Assembly (NCBI GenBank): GCA_017962845.1
Contig: JAGCUN010000045.1
Location: forward strand, 1 to 64,000
Origin: Bacteroidales bacterium
GTDB taxonomy: Bacteria; Bacteroidota; Bacteroidia; Bacteroidales; WCHB1-69
Direction: 5' to 3'
Length of the DNA: 64,000 nt
The notes under the pieces are model-generated. The model was given only the letters and a program-made list of their open reading frames with translations. It made no database searches and was not told where the DNA came from. Both the position numbers and the translations under genes were made by a program. This document shows positions 24,253 through 33,899 of the stretch, piece by piece (the first letter of the stretch is position 1; each line of letters starts with the position of its first letter).

Positions 24253-25875
24253 ATGGAAGATATCAGTTTTGAAACTAGCTACGGCGTACAGAAAAAAGGA
24301 TCCATCATCAAAGTAATCGGCGTGGGCGGCGCCGGAAATAATGCCGTCCAACACATGTTTAAAGAAGGTATCGTGGGCGTTGATTTCCTCGTCTGCAATA
24401 CCGACAAAATGGCTGTCGAAAGAAACGAGGTGCCTACCAAGCTCGTGTTCGGCGACACAGGCCTCGGCGCAGGCGCTAATCCCAAGGAGGCCGAAAGACT
24501 GGCCATCGAGAGCGAACAGGCTATCCGCGACCTGATAGGTTCGGAAACCAAAATGCTCTTCATCACCGCCGGTATGGGTAAAGGAACAGGTACGGGAGCC
24601 TCTCCCGTGGTGGCTAAGATCGCCCGTGAAATGGGCATCCTCACCATCGCCGTTGTCACCTACCCCTACGACCTCGAAGGAAAGAAAAGTTTCGATAAGG
24701 CCGACAAGGGTATCGAAGAATTGAAAAAATATGTGGACTCCCTCATCGTCATACAGAACCAGAAAATCATGGAAATCTATGAGGATGAAACCCTGCGCGT
24801 GGCCCTCGGCTATGCCGATGACGTGCTCAAAAATGCCGTCAAATGTATCGCCGAACTCATCACCCTCGATGGTTACCAGAATGTGGACTTCAACGATATC
24901 CTTACCATCATGAAGGATAGCGGTGAAGCTATGCTCGGCCTCGCTGAAGCCAGCGGCGAAGACCGTATCGAAAAAGTCGTCAGCGAAGCTATGACCTGCT
25001 CCCTCATCGATGACGCCAATATCGACAGCGCCCAGAACTTCCTCTTCTTCGTGCGCTACGGTGAAGGTAACGAATTGAAAGTGTCAGAATTGAAGAAACT
25101 TGCCCATGAGTTCGATAAGTACAGAAATGATGACACTAACGTTATCTGGGGTCACGCCGCTGAAAAAGACCTCGGCGACAAAATCAAACTGTCGGTGATC
25201 ATTACCAACTATACCCGAGAAGGAAAGAATCGCGAGTTCGGCAGCTCCATCAAGGATGACATCGAAAAAAATTTGGAACAGAAATTCGCCATCTCAGGTT
25301 CTCCACTGCCCGATGAAAAAATCGTAGACCCTTTCATTAGCAACGAACCAGCAGTGGATACAACCCCCACTGCTCCTGCTATGCCGTCAACATCTCCTGT
25401 CAATACCGAATCCTCCCCGTCTCCTTCTGCCGATTTTACCCCTGCTCCCACTCCGACGAAAGAGAAATCACAACCCGATTTGTTCGGAAATGTGCGCCCT
25501 ACCGACTCCTTCCAACCATCTACTCCTGACGTGTTAGGAGGTTCCATCGATAGGTTCTCGTTCCTCGAACAACCCCAACAAACCATGCAGCCGGCAGAAC
25601 CCATTGCAGCCTACAACACTGCTAAAGAGACTGTCGTGATCGACCTCCCGGCTTCTACCAATACGGTGACCTTCTCACCCGACCACAACGATGACATCTA
25701 TGATGATGACAAATCTTACCGCGAACTTTTGGACAAACCCACCTACCGCCGTATGCAGGAGATGTCTTCTGTGCAGACTGAGCGAGTGGCCCAAATCACC
25801 TCTCCCGGTAATGTGATTCCACAGGCCAGCTACTCAAATTCGGTGTTTTTTAATGTAATACCTTCAGTCGATTAA
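24253..25875 (+). CDS. ftsZ: Cell division GTPase FtsZ
   Basis: The 540-residue protein is long because of an acidic, Pro/Thr/Ser-rich linker (about 350-495). The GTPase domain has GVGGAGNNAV, the tubulin signature loop in variant form GMGKGTGTGAS (about 111-121), and NVDFNDI. The usual glycine at the fourth position of the signature loop is Lys here. Near the C-terminus, LLDKPTYRRMQEM probably serves as the conserved peptide that binds FtsA. FtsZ forms the division ring. Its last 26 nt overlap the 3' end of the convergent wbqC gene. Confidence 0.96.
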   Translation: MEDISFETSYGVQKKGSIIKVIGVGGAGNNAVQHMFKEGIVGVDFLVCNTDKMAVERNEVPTKLVFGDTGLGAGANPKEAERLAIESEQAIRDLIGSETKMLFITAGMGKGTGTGASPVVAKIAREMGILTIAVVTYPYDLEGKKSFDKADKGIEELKKYVDSLIVIQNQKIMEIYEDETLRVALGYADDVLKNAVKCIAELITLDGYQNVDFNDILTIMKDSGEAMLGLAEASGEDRIEKVVSEAMTCSLIDDANIDSAQNFLFFVRYGEGNELKVSELKKLAHEFDKYRNDDTNVIWGHAAEKDLGDKIKLSVIITNYTREGKNREFGSSIKDDIEKNLEQKFAISGSPLPDEKIVDPFISNEPAVDTTPTAPAMPSTSPVNTESSPSPSADFTPAPTPTKEKSQPDLFGNVRPTDSFQPSTPDVLGGSIDRFSFLEQPQQTMQPAEPIAAYNTAKETVVIDLPASTNTVTFSPDHNDDIYDDDKSYRELLDKPTYRRMQEMSSVQTERVAQITSPGNVIPQASYSNSVFFNVIPSVD

Positions 25876-26476
25876 GGTATTCAGCCGCCTCAGGCCCAAT
25901 ATTGAATAACAGGTCAATTACCGATACTCGGTCTGTAAAAGGCTGACGATCAGCAAAAACCTGCGGGTAGGGTAGAGGCTCAATCAAACGCTCCCTTTTG
26001 GGATGCAACGCTGAACGCAAATCTGTTCGATCATTATACTCTTTCTCGAAGGCTTCCGTGATAATGGGAGCCTTCTTGATTTTCAGCATTTTGAGCAACA
26101 AAACAGTCAGCTCAAGATTGTAATCGAAAAGAAATTCATACTTCTTTTCAAAAAAAGGAACAATGAAGTCCTTATAATATAAATAGTATGGCGTGCCACT
26201 ATAGGCAGTCTCAATGGCCCGCCAATGCTTCAACTGCCAATTGTCCTTGTTGTCGATGCGCACATCGCGGATGATGCAACGCTGGGTGACGTGCCGTGTG
26301 GGCAGAATCAACGACTGCACCCCATGCGCCGTCATAATATAGGCACGGTTCCGGTAGCTTTGCTTCTGAAAGGTCTCACACCCCTCCATAAAAAATACTT
26401 CGCTTTTAGCAATAAAAGCGAAGTATTCGATGGTGGGGAGATAGGCCGTCGAAAGGACGATTTTCTCCGTGTTCAT
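25850..26476 (-). CDS. WbqC-like family protein
   Basis: The 208-residue protein matches the WbqC family: an early YLPTIEYFAFIAKSE, a QSYRNRAYI motif, LILPTRHV, and KHWRAIETAYSGTPYYLYYKDF. Members occur in polysaccharide loci and in Bacteroidetes core genomes, and their activity is unproven. Its ATG overlaps the stop codon of the upstream T9SS protease as TAATG, so translation is probably coupled. Its 3' end overlaps ftsZ by 26 nt in convergent orientation. A role in surface glycan or glycolipid synthesis is possible. Confidence 0.84.
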   Translation of the reverse strand: MNTEKIVLSTAYLPTIEYFAFIAKSEVFFMEGCETFQKQSYRNRAYIMTAHGVQSLILPTRHVTQRCIIRDVRIDNKDNWQLKHWRAIETAYSGTPYYLYYKDFIVPFFEKKYEFLFDYNLELTVLLLKMLKIKKAPIITEAFEKEYNDRTDLRSALHPKRERLIEPLPYPQVFADRQPFTDRVSVIDLLFNIGPEAAEYLNRLKVLH

Positions 26477-28101
26477 TATTTGGAAATGATGATTTTAGCG
26501 CGTGAAGTGCGGTCGCCGCTGTTGACCTCCAGCATATACATGCCCGGAGTCAGCTGGTCGAGGTTCAGGGTGAATTCAGGAGCCAGCGTGATGTTGCGGT
26601 TCATCACGAGGTTGCCCAGCATGTCATACACTCTGCAAACGCCTTCGCCTTCCGTGAAAGCACCACTGATGGTCATCATACCACTGTTCGGGTTGGGATA
26701 AACATTCAAAGCATCCACTACCTGCGTGTAGTTATTGATACCCACAGTGTTAAGGTACTCGCCCTGCAAGGAGGTGGCGCCAGTGTTGTTGGGGTCCAAC
26801 CACGGTTTCAACTTCTTGGCATTGCTGCTGTTGTTGCTGTTGGTCCAAGAGTTGGAGAACTTACCATAATAGTCCCAACCGGTGGGAGTGGAACAGCTGC
26901 TGGAACCTGCATACAGCTGGCCTACAATAAGTTTGTCTTTGTTGAAGAGGGGAGAGCCGGATGAGCCTTGCTCGGTAGCACCCGTTGCCGTTGCCCAGTT
27001 GACAGACCAGAATTTACCAGAGGCGCTGATGTGCTGGGGAACGCTGAATTTCTTGATGTCGCCACCTGGATGGTGGATAGCACCGCAGTCGGTCGGATTG
27101 GTAGGAAGGGTGGTGGCAGTGGTCCAGCCAGCGAGGAACACATTGTAATTGGGGTTGATAGTACCCGTGATTTCCACCAGCATGAAGTCAGAGCTGGTGT
27201 TGCCATCGTCTTTTGCCTTCAGCGAGTAGCCAGTGGCAGTTCTAAGAATTGAACCATTGGTGCCAGTGCACGTGGTGGCCTGATAGTTGAAATAGAAAGT
27301 CCAAGTGCCAGCCTCGTAGCAGTGGTTGGCGGAGAGCAGATACTGCTTGCCGTCGCGGGCCGTGTTGTTCACCATGGCACCAGAGCACATGTATTGGTAC
27401 TGGCCGCTTCGCATCGTGTAGCATACTACCGACTGAATCTGGTCGTGCCAAGTGGCATCGTAGCAGATGGCGTTGGGGTGACAGGTGCCTTCAGCATTGC
27501 CTAAACCACCCTTTTCCTCCTTTTCATCTCTGTAAATGTGGAAGAAATCATAGTAACCTTGTGTGATTTGGTCGATAACCAGCTTGCCAGCGAAGGCAGC
27601 ATTGGCGGGCTCATAGTATTCTACAATAATCTCGTCGCCGGGCAACTCCTGCGGATAGAAAGTGCCGTCTTCCATAAGGTTGGCATTGGTGAATTTGCCA
27701 ATCACATATTCTCTGTCAGGGGTATAGAAAAACAACTCTGCGCCATCGGGAATCTGGAAGGTGGAAAAGTGCATGGAAGTGTAAGTGGCTTTATCCATGT
27801 GGAATTTCAAACGCCAGATTTTGGCACCGTTGGGAAGAAGGTCGATGCGGCCAGAATTATCTGATGTGTAAAGTACATCCTTGTTGACACCAATACGTAG
27901 AGCATGGTTTTTGCCTTCGATGGAAGCATCTTCTGCTAGCAAGGCATCCACATCCAAAGCCTCAACTTCAATCGTAGGAATGTTCTGCGAGATGGTGAGT
28001 TTGAAAGATTGGGGTTCTCCACCATAGCTCATCTGTGCCATGACCTCTGTGCCAGCCATGCAAAGGAGCGCGATGACAATAACTTGTAATAAATGTTTCA
28101 T
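26476..28101 (-). CDS. T9SS-secreted trypsin-like serine protease (lysyl endopeptidase-like), copy 2
   Basis: The 541-residue protein has a signal peptide ending EVMAQ, then a beta-rich N-terminal propeptide region (about 25-200). A trypsin-like domain follows with H260 (LLSANHC), D305 (SSDFML) and S381 (GSSGSP). Conserved Cys residues suggest disulfides. The C-terminal T9SS type A domain runs from VYPNPNSGMMTI to KIIISK. The domain order and the motifs CTGT and AIHHPGGDIKKFS are shared with the gene just upstream, so they are paralogs. The protein is expected on the surface or in the medium, digesting protein. The gap to the upstream paralog is 16 nt, and wbqC follows by TAATG overlap. Confidence 0.92.
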   Translation of the reverse strand: MKHLLQVIVIALLCMAGTEVMAQMSYGGEPQSFKLTISQNIPTIEVEALDVDALLAEDASIEGKNHALRIGVNKDVLYTSDNSGRIDLLPNGAKIWRLKFHMDKATYTSMHFSTFQIPDGAELFFYTPDREYVIGKFTNANLMEDGTFYPQELPGDEIIVEYYEPANAAFAGKLVIDQITQGYYDFFHIYRDEKEEKGGLGNAEGTCHPNAICYDATWHDQIQSVVCYTMRSGQYQYMCSGAMVNNTARDGKQYLLSANHCYEAGTWTFYFNYQATTCTGTNGSILRTATGYSLKAKDDGNTSSDFMLVEITGTINPNYNVFLAGWTTATTLPTNPTDCGAIHHPGGDIKKFSVPQHISASGKFWSVNWATATGATEQGSSGSPLFNKDKLIVGQLYAGSSSCSTPTGWDYYGKFSNSWTNSNNSSNAKKLKPWLDPNNTGATSLQGEYLNTVGINNYTQVVDALNVYPNPNSGMMTISGAFTEGEGVCRVYDMLGNLVMNRNITLAPEFTLNLDQLTPGMYMLEVNSGDRTSRAKIIISK

Positions 28102-28117
28102 CTTCTGTTATTTAAGA

Positions 28118-30475
28118 TTATTTAATAAGTGAAATTTTCTTGGTGATGGTTTGGTTGGAAGTTTGAATGGAGATAAGATAGAGCCCACTTCTCATAGAAG
28201 AAAGGTTGAGGGTGATCTGATTGCCGTTATGGACAGGGGCAAGGTTGACCAACTTGCCGTTCATGTCGAATACCTTGACAATGGCATTGTCGGCTTCTCC
28301 GTCAGCAAGGCGGATGTTGACGATGCCTGTAGTGGGGTTGGGGTAGATGACGCTGGAGTTGTCATACTCCTCAATATCATTGGTTTCAGCATTGTCGCAC
28401 AATTGCGGGAAAAGAGCGTGGGTGAGGGCAATTCCCCATGAAGAGGGGTCGGAATACTCTATCCAAGAAGAGTCGCTTCTCATCTCCCAGCCGGTGTTGG
28501 CCGCCTGGTTCTGACTGTTGGTCACCAGTGCGAACTGACCACTGGTAGGAACCGTGTAGCCAGCGAAGAAACTGCCACTGATGGGAATAGACGGGGAGAA
28601 TTGGCAGACATAACGGCGCTTGAACTGAGGATAGGAGGTGGGCATCTGCGGGTCGTTTTCAGTATAGCTTTGCGAAGCTATAGTGCTGATAGATACCGTT
28701 TTGCTGGCAATCAATGCGCCAGGCTGTCCATTGTTGTCTTCCCAAATGCAGAAAGTGATGTTGCCGTTTCCATTGGCAACGCCCACATTCATTTTCAAAT
28801 TGACAAGATATTCTAATGTGCTGTCTTTCTGGAAATAATCAGCTTTGGCCAAGTCACCGTAGGTGTTGGTTCCCGTCAGATAACCATTGTCGGGAGTGCG
28901 GTACAGCGTGAGGGTGCCACCGAGCGGATAGTGCATATAATGACAAACGCCAGGGATGATGGGTGTATCAGGGTTATCGGGGTTGTCGGGGTCATCCGGG
29001 TTGTCCGGATCATCCGGATCGTCGGGAGTGCCCGGGTCAATCGGGTTGTCAGGATTGTTGGGGTCATACATGGGGCAGGTGGTGCTTCCCGTGTTGTTAG
29101 GGTCGAGCCAGGGTTTCACTTGCTGGTCGCTGGAACTGCCATTCTGATCCCAATGGTAATAAAGCTTTCCATAATAGTCGTTGTGAGGATTGCTGCAAGT
29201 GGCCGCACCGCCAGTCAAGGTGCCTACAAGGTATCCGTCTTGGTCGAAAAGTGCTGAACCAGAGGAACCTCCTTCCGTAACACCACGGTTGGTAGTGGTC
29301 TGCCGCCAGTCGGTGATGCGCCAGTGGGCACTGGAAGCGCAACCCGAGTAGGAACCCGTAGAGATGGTGGTGGAAGAGGAGATTTTCTTCACATCACCAG
29401 CAGGGTGATGGATTCCGGTAGCGGTGGTGGCCGCCGTGTTGTCGCGACGCCAGCCGGCATATATCGGGTTCCATGAGTTGTCGGGCGCCTGGTTGAGCTG
29501 CAACAGGAAGAAGTCAGAACCCCCATTGATGCTGCCGTAAGCTATTTTCGAACATCCGGTGCGATATTGCGATGAGGATTGCACCGTGGTGCCCGTACAG
29601 GTCGTATATTCTAAGTTGAAGTAAAAACGCCATTGGTTGAAGTTGGCCGCAGTGGCATTAGGACCACAGTGGTTGGCCGTCAGAATGTATGGCGTGCCGT
29701 CGTTGGCCAAGTTGTTGATGAGTGTGCCGGTGCACCAGCCGCCTGAATTGCCTTCCACCACGTAGATGCGCACTACCGACCGCTTCTGCATCTGCCAGTC
29801 GTCACCTTCCGGACAGTTGACATTCACTTCGCAATTGCCGCTGTCGCCAATGTCTTTGGCATGCTGAAAGTCGTCAACCCCACGGAAAATATAGGAAACC
29901 TGTGAGATATGAATGTCAGGAACGATGATTTCTGTGTTCAGAATGGCCTTCTTTTCACCGGGAGTCAGCAGTGCGGGCGCCACATACTCCGCAATCAGCG
30001 TGTGGCCGACAATCATACCAATGGAATAACCTTTGTCATCGGTATTGTCTAATTCTGAAAAACCGCCCAAAAGCTGGGTGCGGTCTTCATCATATACATA
30101 AAAACGACCGCCCACCGGCAGGTTGAACCGGTCAAAATGCAAGGCCAACCCTCTCGCATCCGGACTCGTGATCTGGATTCTCCAAATCATCGTGCCATCC
30201 TCCAACTCTTCCCAACTTCCCGCATTGACAGGACTCAAGTCCACATCTTTCAGCTGTGCGATGACATACATTCCGCTTTTGTCATGGTCGTTCATGGCCG
30301 CCGCAACAAAAGCGGCATCAGCGGGTGCTACCACTGCCTCGTTAATAGGGGAGAACATCAAGACACTCTCGTAACTGGCGGGATGCGTGCCAGGCAGATG
30401 CTGGGCAAACGTATTGATAATAAAACCTAACCCACTGAAAATTAGGAAGCAAAGTACAATGTTAAAGTGTTTCAT
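28118..30475 (-). CDS. T9SS-secreted trypsin-like serine protease with Asp/Pro-rich linker, copy 1
   Basis: From Met at 30475 the protein has 785 residues. An upstream Met adds six, but the shorter start gives a normal signal peptide (to NTFAQ). An N-terminal beta-rich region precedes the protease domain with H269 (LTANHC), D321 (GGSDFFLL) and S405 (GSSGSALF). An Asp-Asn-Pro repeat linker (about 475-515) leads to a beta-sandwich-like domain (about 520-690). The T9SS type A domain follows (VIYPNPTTGIVNIRLA to KKISLIK). It heads the operon with its paralog and wbqC. The linker may bind calcium, though that is not shown. On the minus strand TAATTTTG lies upstream at 30509-30516. Confidence 0.92.
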   Translation of the reverse strand: MKHFNIVLCFLIFSGLGFIINTFAQHLPGTHPASYESVLMFSPINEAVVAPADAAFVAAAMNDHDKSGMYVIAQLKDVDLSPVNAGSWEELEDGTMIWRIQITSPDARGLALHFDRFNLPVGGRFYVYDEDRTQLLGGFSELDNTDDKGYSIGMIVGHTLIAEYVAPALLTPGEKKAILNTEIIVPDIHISQVSYIFRGVDDFQHAKDIGDSGNCEVNVNCPEGDDWQMQKRSVVRIYVVEGNSGGWCTGTLINNLANDGTPYILTANHCGPNATAANFNQWRFYFNLEYTTCTGTTVQSSSQYRTGCSKIAYGSINGGSDFFLLQLNQAPDNSWNPIYAGWRRDNTAATTATGIHHPAGDVKKISSSTTISTGSYSGCASSAHWRITDWRQTTTNRGVTEGGSSGSALFDQDGYLVGTLTGGAATCSNPHNDYYGKLYYHWDQNGSSSDQQVKPWLDPNNTGSTTCPMYDPNNPDNPIDPGTPDDPDDPDNPDDPDNPDNPDTPIIPGVCHYMHYPLGGTLTLYRTPDNGYLTGTNTYGDLAKADYFQKDSTLEYLVNLKMNVGVANGNGNITFCIWEDNNGQPGALIASKTVSISTIASQSYTENDPQMPTSYPQFKRRYVCQFSPSIPISGSFFAGYTVPTSGQFALVTNSQNQAANTGWEMRSDSSWIEYSDPSSWGIALTHALFPQLCDNAETNDIEEYDNSSVIYPNPTTGIVNIRLADGEADNAIVKVFDMNGKLVNLAPVHNGNQITLNLSSMRSGLYLISIQTSNQTITKKISLIK
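28964..29068 (-). repeat. Repetitive DNP/DDP linker coding sequence
   Basis: Short 9-bp-like direct repeats (variants of GGGTTGTCG on the plus strand) encode runs of Asp-Asn-Pro and Asp-Asp-Pro in the protease linker. Such repeats can change copy number by slippage in steps of three residues without frameshift. Confidence 0.75.
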
Positions 30476-30583
30476 ACGCAGATTTTTATACATAAGAAAT
30501 CAAGCTGGCAAAATTAGACATTTTTTTTTAATTTTGAAACATTTGTTTCAATTTTTAAGGTGCGAAAATCAATTTTATTTTTG

Positions 30584-30591
30584 TACTTTTG
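30584..30591 (+). promoter_or_regulatory. -7 box upstream of rsfS-ftsH operon
   Basis: TACTTTTG followed by C lies 23 nt before the rsfS start. No good TTTG at the expected -33 distance was found. Confidence 0.5.
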
Positions 30592-30614
30592 CAAGCTAAT
30601 TCTAAAATAGGCAA

Positions 30615-30995
30615 ATGGGAAAAATTAAAGTCGCTACTAAGAAAAAAGACCTCTTTAAAGGGGATTTGAGTGAACTGATCGTCCAAGCTTTGATGGAGAA
30701 AAAAGGGGAGGACATCGCAGTTATCGATCTGAAAAAAATCAATCACGTATATTTTGACAAATTTGTCATCTGTTCAGGCACTTCAAGAACACATATTGAA
30801 ACGCTTTGCGATTATGTACAAGAAGTTACCAAGCGCGAGGCAGGCATTCTCCCTACTTTCGTAGAAGGTGTCGCCAATGGCGAATGGATTTTGCTTGACT
30901 ATTTTGACATTATCGTCCATATCTTCCAGCCCGAATTCCGCGAGTTCTACCAGCTGGAAAGCCTCTGGAGCGATGCCGATATCCAACATTTTTAA
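30615..30995 (+). CDS. rsfS: Ribosomal silencing factor RsfS
   Basis: The 126-residue protein matches RsfS/Iojap: LSELIVQALMEKKGEDIAVIDL, then FVICSGTSRTHIETLCDYV, then GEWILLDYFDIIVHIFQPEFREFYQLESLWSDA. It binds uL14 and blocks joining of the subunits under nutrient limitation. ftsH starts 21 nt later. The order rsfS-ftsH-LUD-cdsA is common in Bacteroidetes. Confidence 0.95.
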   Translation: MGKIKVATKKKDLFKGDLSELIVQALMEKKGEDIAVIDLKKINHVYFDKFVICSGTSRTHIETLCDYVQEVTKREAGILPTFVEGVANGEWILLDYFDIIVHIFQPEFREFYQLESLWSDADIQHF

Positions 30996-31016
30996 TCTCA
31001 TCCACCACCTTTTATA

Positions 31017-33143
31017 ATGGAAAACAACAGAAAGCAACGTCTGGACGACAATAACAACCGGAAATTTAAATTCAGTTGGACTTGGATCTATCTGATAATC
31101 GTGGCGGTACTCATAGGTTACTATTTTTGGGGCGGGCGTAACAATGCCAATGTCAGTACGATTTCCGATAAGGAATTGAAAACGTATGTGCTGAATAAGG
31201 ATGTCAGTAAAGCGGTTTTTGTGCAGAAAGAGGAGAAAGTACATATTTACATCAAAAAAGAAAGCATTGATGCTAAAAGCGAGTTTGCCCAATTCCGCGA
31301 AAAGAATCTTGATGGACCGCATTTTTCTTTAGAACAGTCTGATTATAAAGTGTTTAAAGATGATGTGAAGGATTGGATTGAGAGGGAAGCGAGGATGCGT
31401 GCACGAGATTCTGTTAGAAAATTGGAGTCTTTACAAGATACTACGCAAAGAGCTGCTATCAACCAGCCGGACTATGTTAACGATTTGGCTGATCAGATGG
31501 TGCAAGATTATGAGTTCCCGATCACAGAGGATACTAGCAAAGCATGGGGTGGGGAACTGTTGCTGTGGCTGCTGCCCATGGCGTTCATCATCATGCTTTT
31601 CGTCCTGATGGCCCGCTCCATGCGTGGTGGCATGGGCGGTGGAATGTTCAATATCGGCAAGTCCAAGGCCCAAGTGTATGATAGCAAAACTGCACAAGGA
31701 GTCTCTTTTAAAGATGTGGCCGGTTTGGAAGGGGCGAAAGAGGAGGTGGAAGAGATTGTGGATTTCTTGAAAAATCCCAAGAAATATACGGTTTTGGGTG
31801 GAAAAATCCCCAAAGGAGCTTTGCTGGTGGGTCCTCCTGGCACAGGTAAAACCCTGCTGGCCAAAGCAGTAGCTGGAGAGGCCAAGGTGCCGTTCTTCTC
31901 CCTGTCAGGCTCCGACTTTGTGGAGATGTTCGTCGGCGTGGGCGCCTCCCGCGTGCGCGACCTCTTCAAAACCGCCAAAGAGAAGGCCCCCTGCATCATC
32001 TTCATCGACGAGATCGACGCCATCGGTCGCGCACGCGGCCGCAACGCCATCAGCGGTGCCAACGACGAACGCGAAAATACCCTCAACCAGCTGCTCACAG
32101 AGATGGACGGCTTCTCCACCAACGCGGGAGTCATCATCCTCGCCGCCACCAACCGAGCCGACATCCTCGACCGCGCACTCCTCCGCGCCGGCCGCTTCGA
32201 CCGCCAGATCCATGTTGAACTCCCCAACCTCAACGAACGTAAAGGCATCTTCCAGGTCCATGTGCGCAACCTGAAGCTGAACGAGGATGTGGATCTCGAC
32301 TTCTTCGCCAAACAAACTCCGGGCTTCTCAGGCGCCGACATCGCTAATGTGTGCAATGAAGCCGCCCTCGTCGCTGCACGTAACTCTAAGAAAACCATCG
32401 GGAAAGAAGACTTTCTCGCCGCCATCGACCGCATCATTGGCGGACTTGAAAAACGCAGCAGCATCATCTCACCACACGAAAAACGGGTCATCGCCTATCA
32501 CGAGTCGGGCCACGCCACCGTCAGCTGGCTGCTCAAACATGCCTCCCCGCTCGTCAAGGTCACCATCGTGCCGCGCGGCAAGGCCCTCGGCGCTGCCTGG
32601 TACCTCCCCGAAGAACGGCAGATTACCACCTTCGAGCAGATGTTCGACGAACTCTGTACCCTCGTCGCCGGCCGCGCCTCCGAAGAGGTGAACTTCGGAC
32701 AGGTCTCCACAGGCGCCCTCAACGACCTCGAAAGAGTTACCAAGATGGCCTACGCCATGGTCGCCTACTACGGACTGAACAAATCCATCGGAAACCTTAG
32801 CTATTACGATTCTACCGGACAAAGCGATTACGCATTCCAACGCCCCTATAGCGAAAAAACAGCAGAGGAAATCGACAAGCAGGTGCACGAGCTCGTGGAA
32901 TCTGCCTACGCCAAGGCCAAAGAGATCTTGGAGACGCATAAGGAACAACTCAATGTTTTGGCTCAAATCCTGATAGACCGGGAGGTGATTTTCGCTGAAG
33001 ATTTGGAGAAAATTTATGGCAAACGCCTTTCTGATGCAGCAGAAGTGATTGATGATAAGAAAGTTGTGAATGATGAAAATACTTCCGAGGCCACATCAGA
33101 GACCCAACCGCAAGATAATATCGATCAAAATGGAAAAGAATAG
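31017..33143 (+). CDS. ftsH: ATP-dependent zinc metalloprotease FtsH
   Basis: The 708-residue protein has two transmembrane segments (about 24-43 and 178-197) flanking a periplasmic domain. The AAA domain has Walker A G272PPGTGKT, Walker [12 protein letters not shown], and second-region-of-homology residues in [20 protein letters not shown]. The M41 protease site is H495ESGH499 with a downstream Asp ligand. It degrades misfolded membrane proteins and selected cytoplasmic regulators. The acidic tail ends 14 nt inside the next gene, whose ATG at 33130 lies before the ftsH stop. Confidence 0.97.
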   Translation: MENNRKQRLDDNNNRKFKFSWTWIYLIIVAVLIGYYFWGGRNNANVSTISDKELKTYVLNKDVSKAVFVQKEEKVHIYIKKESIDAKSEFAQFREKNLDGPHFSLEQSDYKVFKDDVKDWIEREARMRARDSVRKLESLQDTTQRAAINQPDYVNDLADQMVQDYEFPITEDTSKAWGGELLLWLLPMAFIIMLFVLMARSMRGGMGGGMFNIGKSKAQVYDSKTAQGVSFKDVAGLEGAKEEVEEIVDFLKNPKKYTVLGGKIPKGALLVGPPGTGKTLLAKAVAGEAKVPFFSLSGSDFVEMFVGVGASRVRDLFKTAKEKAPCIIFIDEIDAIGRARGRNAISGANDERENTLNQLLTEMDGFSTNAGVIILAATNRADILDRALLRAGRFDRQIHVELPNLNERKGIFQVHVRNLKLNEDVDLDFFAKQTPGFSGADIANVCNEAALVAARNSKKTIGKEDFLAAIDRIIGGLEKRSSIISPHEKRVIAYHESGHATVSWLLKHASPLVKVTIVPRGKALGAAWYLPEERQITTFEQMFDELCTLVAGRASEEVNFGQVSTGALNDLERVTKMAYAMVAYYGLNKSIGNLSYYDSTGQSDYAFQRPYSEKTAEEIDKQVHELVESAYAKAKEILETHKEQLNVLAQILIDREVIFAEDLEKIYGKRLSDAAEVIDDKKVVNDENTSEATSETQPQDNIDQNGKE

Positions 33144-33858
33144 CCCCTTCGATGGCATGGGCAATGCCAAAAACAAAATCTGCCAGTCTATCCGTGAAGC
33201 ATTGGCCACCCCTGTGCATGTGCCCGATATCAACACGGATCAGGATCTGTTCGCCCCAATCCCCGATCTGCTGGGATGCTTCCAGCAAAACTTTGAGGCC
33301 GCTGGTGGCAAATTGGTGCCCTTCAACATGGATTTGTCACTCATGAACGACCGCACTTATGCCGCTAACTTCCAAAAGCAAGTTTATGATTATCTGAAAA
33401 ATTATGAACTCGAGACCAGTCGCTGCATGACAGTGCTTAATACCTCCTCCCACCTGGCTCCCGTGCTCGCCAATTTTAATATCCCCACCATCGACTTCAT
33501 CAGGAATTCTGAACCCGTGGATGCCGTCATCGTCTATGCCGAGTTCCTCATCGCTCGTACGGGCAGCATCGTGCTCTCGCAGCGCGGCGGATTGATGCTC
33601 TACCCCTCTATTCGCAATCTCGCCCGTAACATTATTGTGCTGAGTCAAGCCTCCCGCATCATCCCCGACCTTCGCTACCTGACAGAAAGCATGACGACCG
33701 TTCAGCAGAAGGAAAACCGAGGTGAAGAGGTGGATTTCGATTTCGATATGCTTGAAATTATCCGCCCCGGCAAGACCGACGATGCTTCACTCTCTCCCAC
33801 GCAGCCCCATTTCTCCCTCCTCCTCGTTGTGGACGGTCTGAACAACTATAACCATTAA
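33130..33858 (+). CDS. LUD-domain (LutC/YkgG-like) protein
   Basis: From ATG at 33130 the protein has 242 residues, overlapping the ftsH end by 14 nt. The frame opens further upstream but that would overlap ftsH by 74 nt, so the shorter start is preferred. The LUD domain covers about residues 80-220, with the typical ARTGSIVLSQRGG and SIRNLARNIIVLSQASRIIPDL. The family includes LutC, a lactate-utilisation protein, but this stand-alone Bacteroidetes copy has no lutA or lutB beside it and its role is unknown. It sits between ftsH and cdsA. Confidence 0.83.
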   Translation: MEKNSPFDGMGNAKNKICQSIREALATPVHVPDINTDQDLFAPIPDLLGCFQQNFEAAGGKLVPFNMDLSLMNDRTYAANFQKQVYDYLKNYELETSRCMTVLNTSSHLAPVLANFNIPTIDFIRNSEPVDAVIVYAEFLIARTGSIVLSQRGGLMLYPSIRNLARNIIVLSQASRIIPDLRYLTESMTTVQQKENRGEEVDFDFDMLEIIRPGKTDDASLSPTQPHFSLLLVVDGLNNYNH

Positions 33859-33899
33859 ATTTCTTTAATTTATATATATATACAATAAATTATTTTAAT

